NCBI GenBank assembly: GCA_025355395.1
Contig: JANXZT010000078.1
Coordinates: 1 to 7,879, forward strand
Reading direction: 5' to 3'
DNA from: Betaproteobacteria bacterium
GTDB taxonomy: Bacteria; Pseudomonadota; Gammaproteobacteria; Burkholderiales; Casimicrobiaceae
Length of the DNA stretch: 7,879 nt
Under the pieces are notes generated by a model, which had not been told where the DNA came from, searched no databases, and saw only the letters and a list, made by a program, of their open reading frames with translations. Below are positions 6,000 to 7,879 of the stretch, in pieces. Made by a program: the position numbers and the translations under genes. Numbering within the stretch: position 1 is the stretch's first letter; each line of letters opens with the position of its first letter.

Positions 6000-7019
6000 A
6001 TGCGTGTCTTAGGCATCGAGACTTCCTGTGACGAAACCGGCGTTGCCGTCTATGACAGCGCGGGCGGCGGCCTTCTTGCGCATGCTCTGCATTCCCAGGT
6101 CGATCTGCATCAGGCGTACGGCGGCGTGGTGCCGGAACTCGCTTCGCGCGATCATGTCCGGCGCATCGTGCCCCTCGCGCGCCGGGTTCTCGCGCAGGCG
6201 GGACTCACCCTGGCGGACCTCGATGGCGTCGCCTACACCGAAGGTCCCGGGCTAGCAGGTGCACTGCTGGTGGGCGCGAGTGTTGCCGCCGCGCTCGCGT
6301 TCGCGCTGCGCAAGCCCGTCATCGGCGTCCATCATCTCGAGGGACACCTCCTGTCGCCGCTGCTCGCGACGCCGCAACCCGCGTTCCCCTTCGTGGCTCT
6401 GCCCGTCTCCGGCGGCCACAGCCAGCTGTTCGCGGTGGCGGAAGTCGGGTCGTACCGGCTTCTTGGCGATACTCTCGACGACGCGGCGGGCGAGGCTTTC
6501 GACAAGACGGGGAAGCTCCTTGGACTTGCCTACCCCGGCGGACCTGCGCTTGCAGAGCTTGCGGCAACCGGCGTTGCAGGGTCCGTCACGCTGCCCCGGC
6601 CGATGAAGGATAGCGGCGATCTCGACATGAGCTTCAGCGGACTCAAGACGGCCGTATTGACCATCGCCCGCCGCGAGCCGTTGACGCAGCAGCGGAAGGC
6701 CGATATTGCGCGCGAGTTCCAGGACGCGGTGGTCGATGTACTGGCCTGCAAGGCGCTCGCCGCCCTGTGGGCCACCGGTCATCGTCGTCTCGTCGTCGCG
6801 GGTGGTGTGGGAGCGAATCGCATGTTGCGGGCGCGTTTGCAAGCCGATGTGGCAGCCGCCGGCGCGGAAGTCTTCTTTCCGGATCTCGAATTCTGCACCG
6901 ACAACGGCGCGATGATCGCGCTTGTCGGCGCATTGCGTCTGCAGAGCGGAATGACCACGGATTATGCGTTCGCCGTGCGGCCGCGGTGGGAGCTCGCATC
7001 GATGAGCGTGCCGCGGTGA
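6000..7019 (+). CDS. tsaD: tRNA N6-threonylcarbamoyladenosine transferase TsaD
   Basis: Catalytic subunit that transfers threonylcarbamoyl from threonylcarbamoyl-AMP to A37 of ANN-decoding tRNAs, working with TsaB and TsaE; formerly Gcp/YgjD. The 339-residue length is typical. Visible motifs of the ASKHA/Kae1 family are the N-terminal phosphate loop GIETSCDETGVAVYD (5-19), VVPELASRDH (43-52), and the metal-binding HHLEGH (111-116). Further along are PVSGGHSQL (135-143), DDAAGEAFDKTGKLLGLAYPGG (160-181), SFSGLKTAV (211-219), VAGGVGANRMLR (266-277) and CTDNGAMIA (299-307). By comparison with E. coli (H111, H115, D300) the metal ligands would be H112, H116 and D301. The ATG has no Shine-Dalgarno; the upstream bases are C-rich. 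It is divergent from rpsU and convergent with plsY. Confidence 0.97.
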   Translation: MRVLGIETSCDETGVAVYDSAGGGLLAHALHSQVDLHQAYGGVVPELASRDHVRRIVPLARRVLAQAGLTLADLDGVAYTEGPGLAGALLVGASVAAALAFALRKPVIGVHHLEGHLLSPLLATPQPAFPFVALPVSGGHSQLFAVAEVGSYRLLGDTLDDAAGEAFDKTGKLLGLAYPGGPALAELAATGVAGSVTLPRPMKDSGDLDMSFSGLKTAVLTIARREPLTQQRKADIAREFQDAVVDVLACKALAALWATGHRRLVVAGGVGANRMLRARLQADVAAAGAEVFFPDLEFCTDNGAMIALVGALRLQSGMTTDYAFAVRPRWELASMSVPR

Positions 7020-7023
7020 GGAT

Positions 7024-7623
7024 TCAGCGTCCGATCCTGCGCTCGGTACCCGAAAAAAGTTGCCGGATGTTCGCGCGATGACGCCAGACCAGAAGCATCG
7101 CGATCGGCACTATCGCCCAGGTGGTAAGTGCATTGCCGAACACATAAAAGGCGCCGACCGGCGCAAAGAGCGCTACCACGAGGGAAGCCAGTGACGAGAC
7201 GCGAAAGCCGAGCGCGATCGCCATCCACACGGTGGTCAGCACGAGCCCCAGCGGAGCGTGCAACGCGGTGATGATCCCGCCCGCGGTGGCAACGCCCTTG
7301 CCCCCGGCGAAGCGGTGAAAGACCGGAAAGAGGTGTCCGAGGAACGCCGCCAGTGCCACCGCCGGGACCGTCCAGGCAGCCGTGCCCGCCGCGGGGCCGT
7401 AGCGGATCGCGAGCCATACCGCGAGCCATCCCTTGGCGCCATCGCCGATCAGCGTCACCACGGCGGCCGCCTTGTTCCCGGTGCGTAACATGTTGGTGGC
7501 GCCGGGATTGCCGGAGCCGTAGGTGTGAGGATCGGGCAACCCGTAAACCTTGCTCGCCACCACGGCAAACGAGATCGAGCCGATGAGGTAGGCCGCGAGG
7601 AGGAAGGCGATGGAAGCGATCAT
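7024..7623 (-). CDS. plsY: Glycerol-3-phosphate acyltransferase PlsY
   Basis: Inner-membrane enzyme that acylates the 1-position of glycerol-3-phosphate using acyl-phosphate (made by PlsX), the first step of phospholipid synthesis. The 199-residue protein is strongly hydrophobic, with segments near 3-25, 53-75, 82-100, 112-137 and 143-180, fitting the family's multi-pass topology. The conserved loop motifs are present: GSGNPGATN (36-44), GDGAKG (60-65) and HLFPVFHRFAGGKGVAT (97-113). The ATG at 7621-7623 fits the usual membrane-inserted N-terminus but has no Shine-Dalgarno. Its stop codon lies 4 nt from that of tsaD. The gene is divergent from folB, the same neighbourhood as in E. coli (tsaD, plsY, folB). 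Confidence 0.96.
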   Translation of the reverse strand: MIASIAFLLAAYLIGSISFAVVASKVYGLPDPHTYGSGNPGATNMLRTGNKAAAVVTLIGDGAKGWLAVWLAIRYGPAAGTAAWTVPAVALAAFLGHLFPVFHRFAGGKGVATAGGIITALHAPLGLVLTTVWMAIALGFRVSSLASLVVALFAPVGAFYVFGNALTTWAIVPIAMLLVWRHRANIRQLFSGTERRIGR

Positions 7624-7697
7624 CGGGAGCCGTGGTCAGTTCGGCGAGCAACGCATGCGAGCGCGTCTGCCGCGGAAAGCATGCGCCGTACGTCGGT

Positions 7698-7703
7698 TAG
7701 AAT
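7698..7703 (+). promoter_or_regulatory. Candidate -10 box for folB
   Basis: TAGAAT matches the -10 consensus at 5/6, with no convincing -35 box 16-18 nt upstream. The predicted start is near 7710, giving a leader of about 59 nt. On the opposite strand TATCAT (7710-7715) is a possible but weaker -10 for plsY. The rest of 7624-7768 shows only a 7-bp direct repeat, gcatgcg at 7653 and 7679. Confidence 0.4.
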
Positions 7704-7768
7704 GCGCGGATGATACGCACAAAGCAGCTTGCCCGCCGAGCAGCGGCGACCACCGTGCGCCGCACCCG

Positions 7769-7879
7769 ATGAACACCATCTTCATCAACGACCTGCGCGT
7801 GCAGACGCGCATCGGCGTTTATGCGTGGGAAGAGCACCTGCCGCAGACGTTGCGGCTCGACCTCGAGCTCGGCGTGCCG
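7769..7879 (+). CDS. folB: Dihydroneopterin aldolase FolB (N-terminal part)
   Basis: Folate-pathway enzyme that cleaves 7,8-dihydroneopterin to 6-hydroxymethyl-dihydropterin and glycolaldehyde. Only the first 37 codons are in the window; the frame is open to the edge. The visible residues MNTIFINDLRVQTRIGVYAWEE, then LPQTLRLDLELG, match the FolB start. In this family the L.v.t.IGvy.wE segment carries the catalytic-site glutamate region, and the following strand supports the octameric tunnel fold. No Shine-Dalgarno precedes the ATG. Its ATG overlaps the stop of a 20-codon frame (7710-7772) as ATGA. The location beside plsY matches the common proteobacterial arrangement. Confidence 0.93.
   Translation, partial: MNTIFINDLRVQTRIGVYAWEEHLPQTLRLDLELGVP

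Noticed and set aside
6252..6842. 196-codon minus-strand frame opposite tsaD
   Set aside because: Antisense shadow of a clearly conserved TsaD coding sequence, with no recognisable motif or ribosome site.
1..7879. Novel mobile, defence or biosynthetic system
   Set aside because: Every substantial coding region is explained by a known housekeeping family in a familiar gene order. No transposase, integrase, CRISPR, toxin–antitoxin pair or attachment site was seen.

Overview
The window is a housekeeping chromosomal segment from a GC-rich proteobacterium, most likely a betaproteobacterium. This is inferred from three things. The first is the gene order tsaD / rpsU–yqeY–dnaG–rpoD with plsY and folB next to tsaD. 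The second is a 70-residue S21 protein ending in QQLPPKLF. The third is a Lys/Pro/Ala-rich N-terminal extension on RpoD. Genus cannot be assigned from the sequence alone. I see no transposon, phage gene, CRISPR array, tRNA or rRNA, and no base-composition break that would suggest transfer.

Layout, left to right: (1) 1-161 (+), the last 52 codons of a GNAT acetyltransferase domain, probably the end of a Pat-like protein acetyltransferase. (2) 162-311, a gene-free junction with a strong 13-bp stem terminator (255-284) that serves the leftward operon and possibly the rightward gene. (3) 312-5884 (-), the macromolecular-synthesis operon. Its transcription order is rpsU (5672-5884), a GatB/YqeY-domain gene (5045-5491), dnaG (3094-4881) and rpoD (312-2840). 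(4) 5885-5999, a divergent promoter region. (5) 6000-7019 (+), tsaD. (6) 7024-7623 (-), plsY, convergent with tsaD across only 4 nt. (7) 7624-7768, a divergent promoter region. (8) 7769-7879 (+), the first 37 codons of folB.

The operon links initiation of translation (S21), replication (DnaG primase) and transcription (sigma-70). The non-coding DNA suggests layered control. There is a sigma-70-type promoter for rpsU. A hairpin follows rpsU directly. A separate TATAAT box and two GC-rich hairpins precede dnaG. Upstream of rpoD there is a sigma-70-type promoter overlapped by a good match to a heat-shock (sigma-32) promoter, with a perfect 31-bp tandem duplication just upstream. Flanking genes make the t6A tRNA modification (TsaD), phosphatidic-acid precursors (PlsY) and folate (FolB).

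Nothing here looks like an undescribed multi-gene system. The items most worth a second look are regulatory and repeat features around rpoD: the nested sigma-32-like promoter, the 31-bp tandem repeat, the ~236-residue basic extension of RpoD, and the four-copy 21-bp coding repeat inside it.
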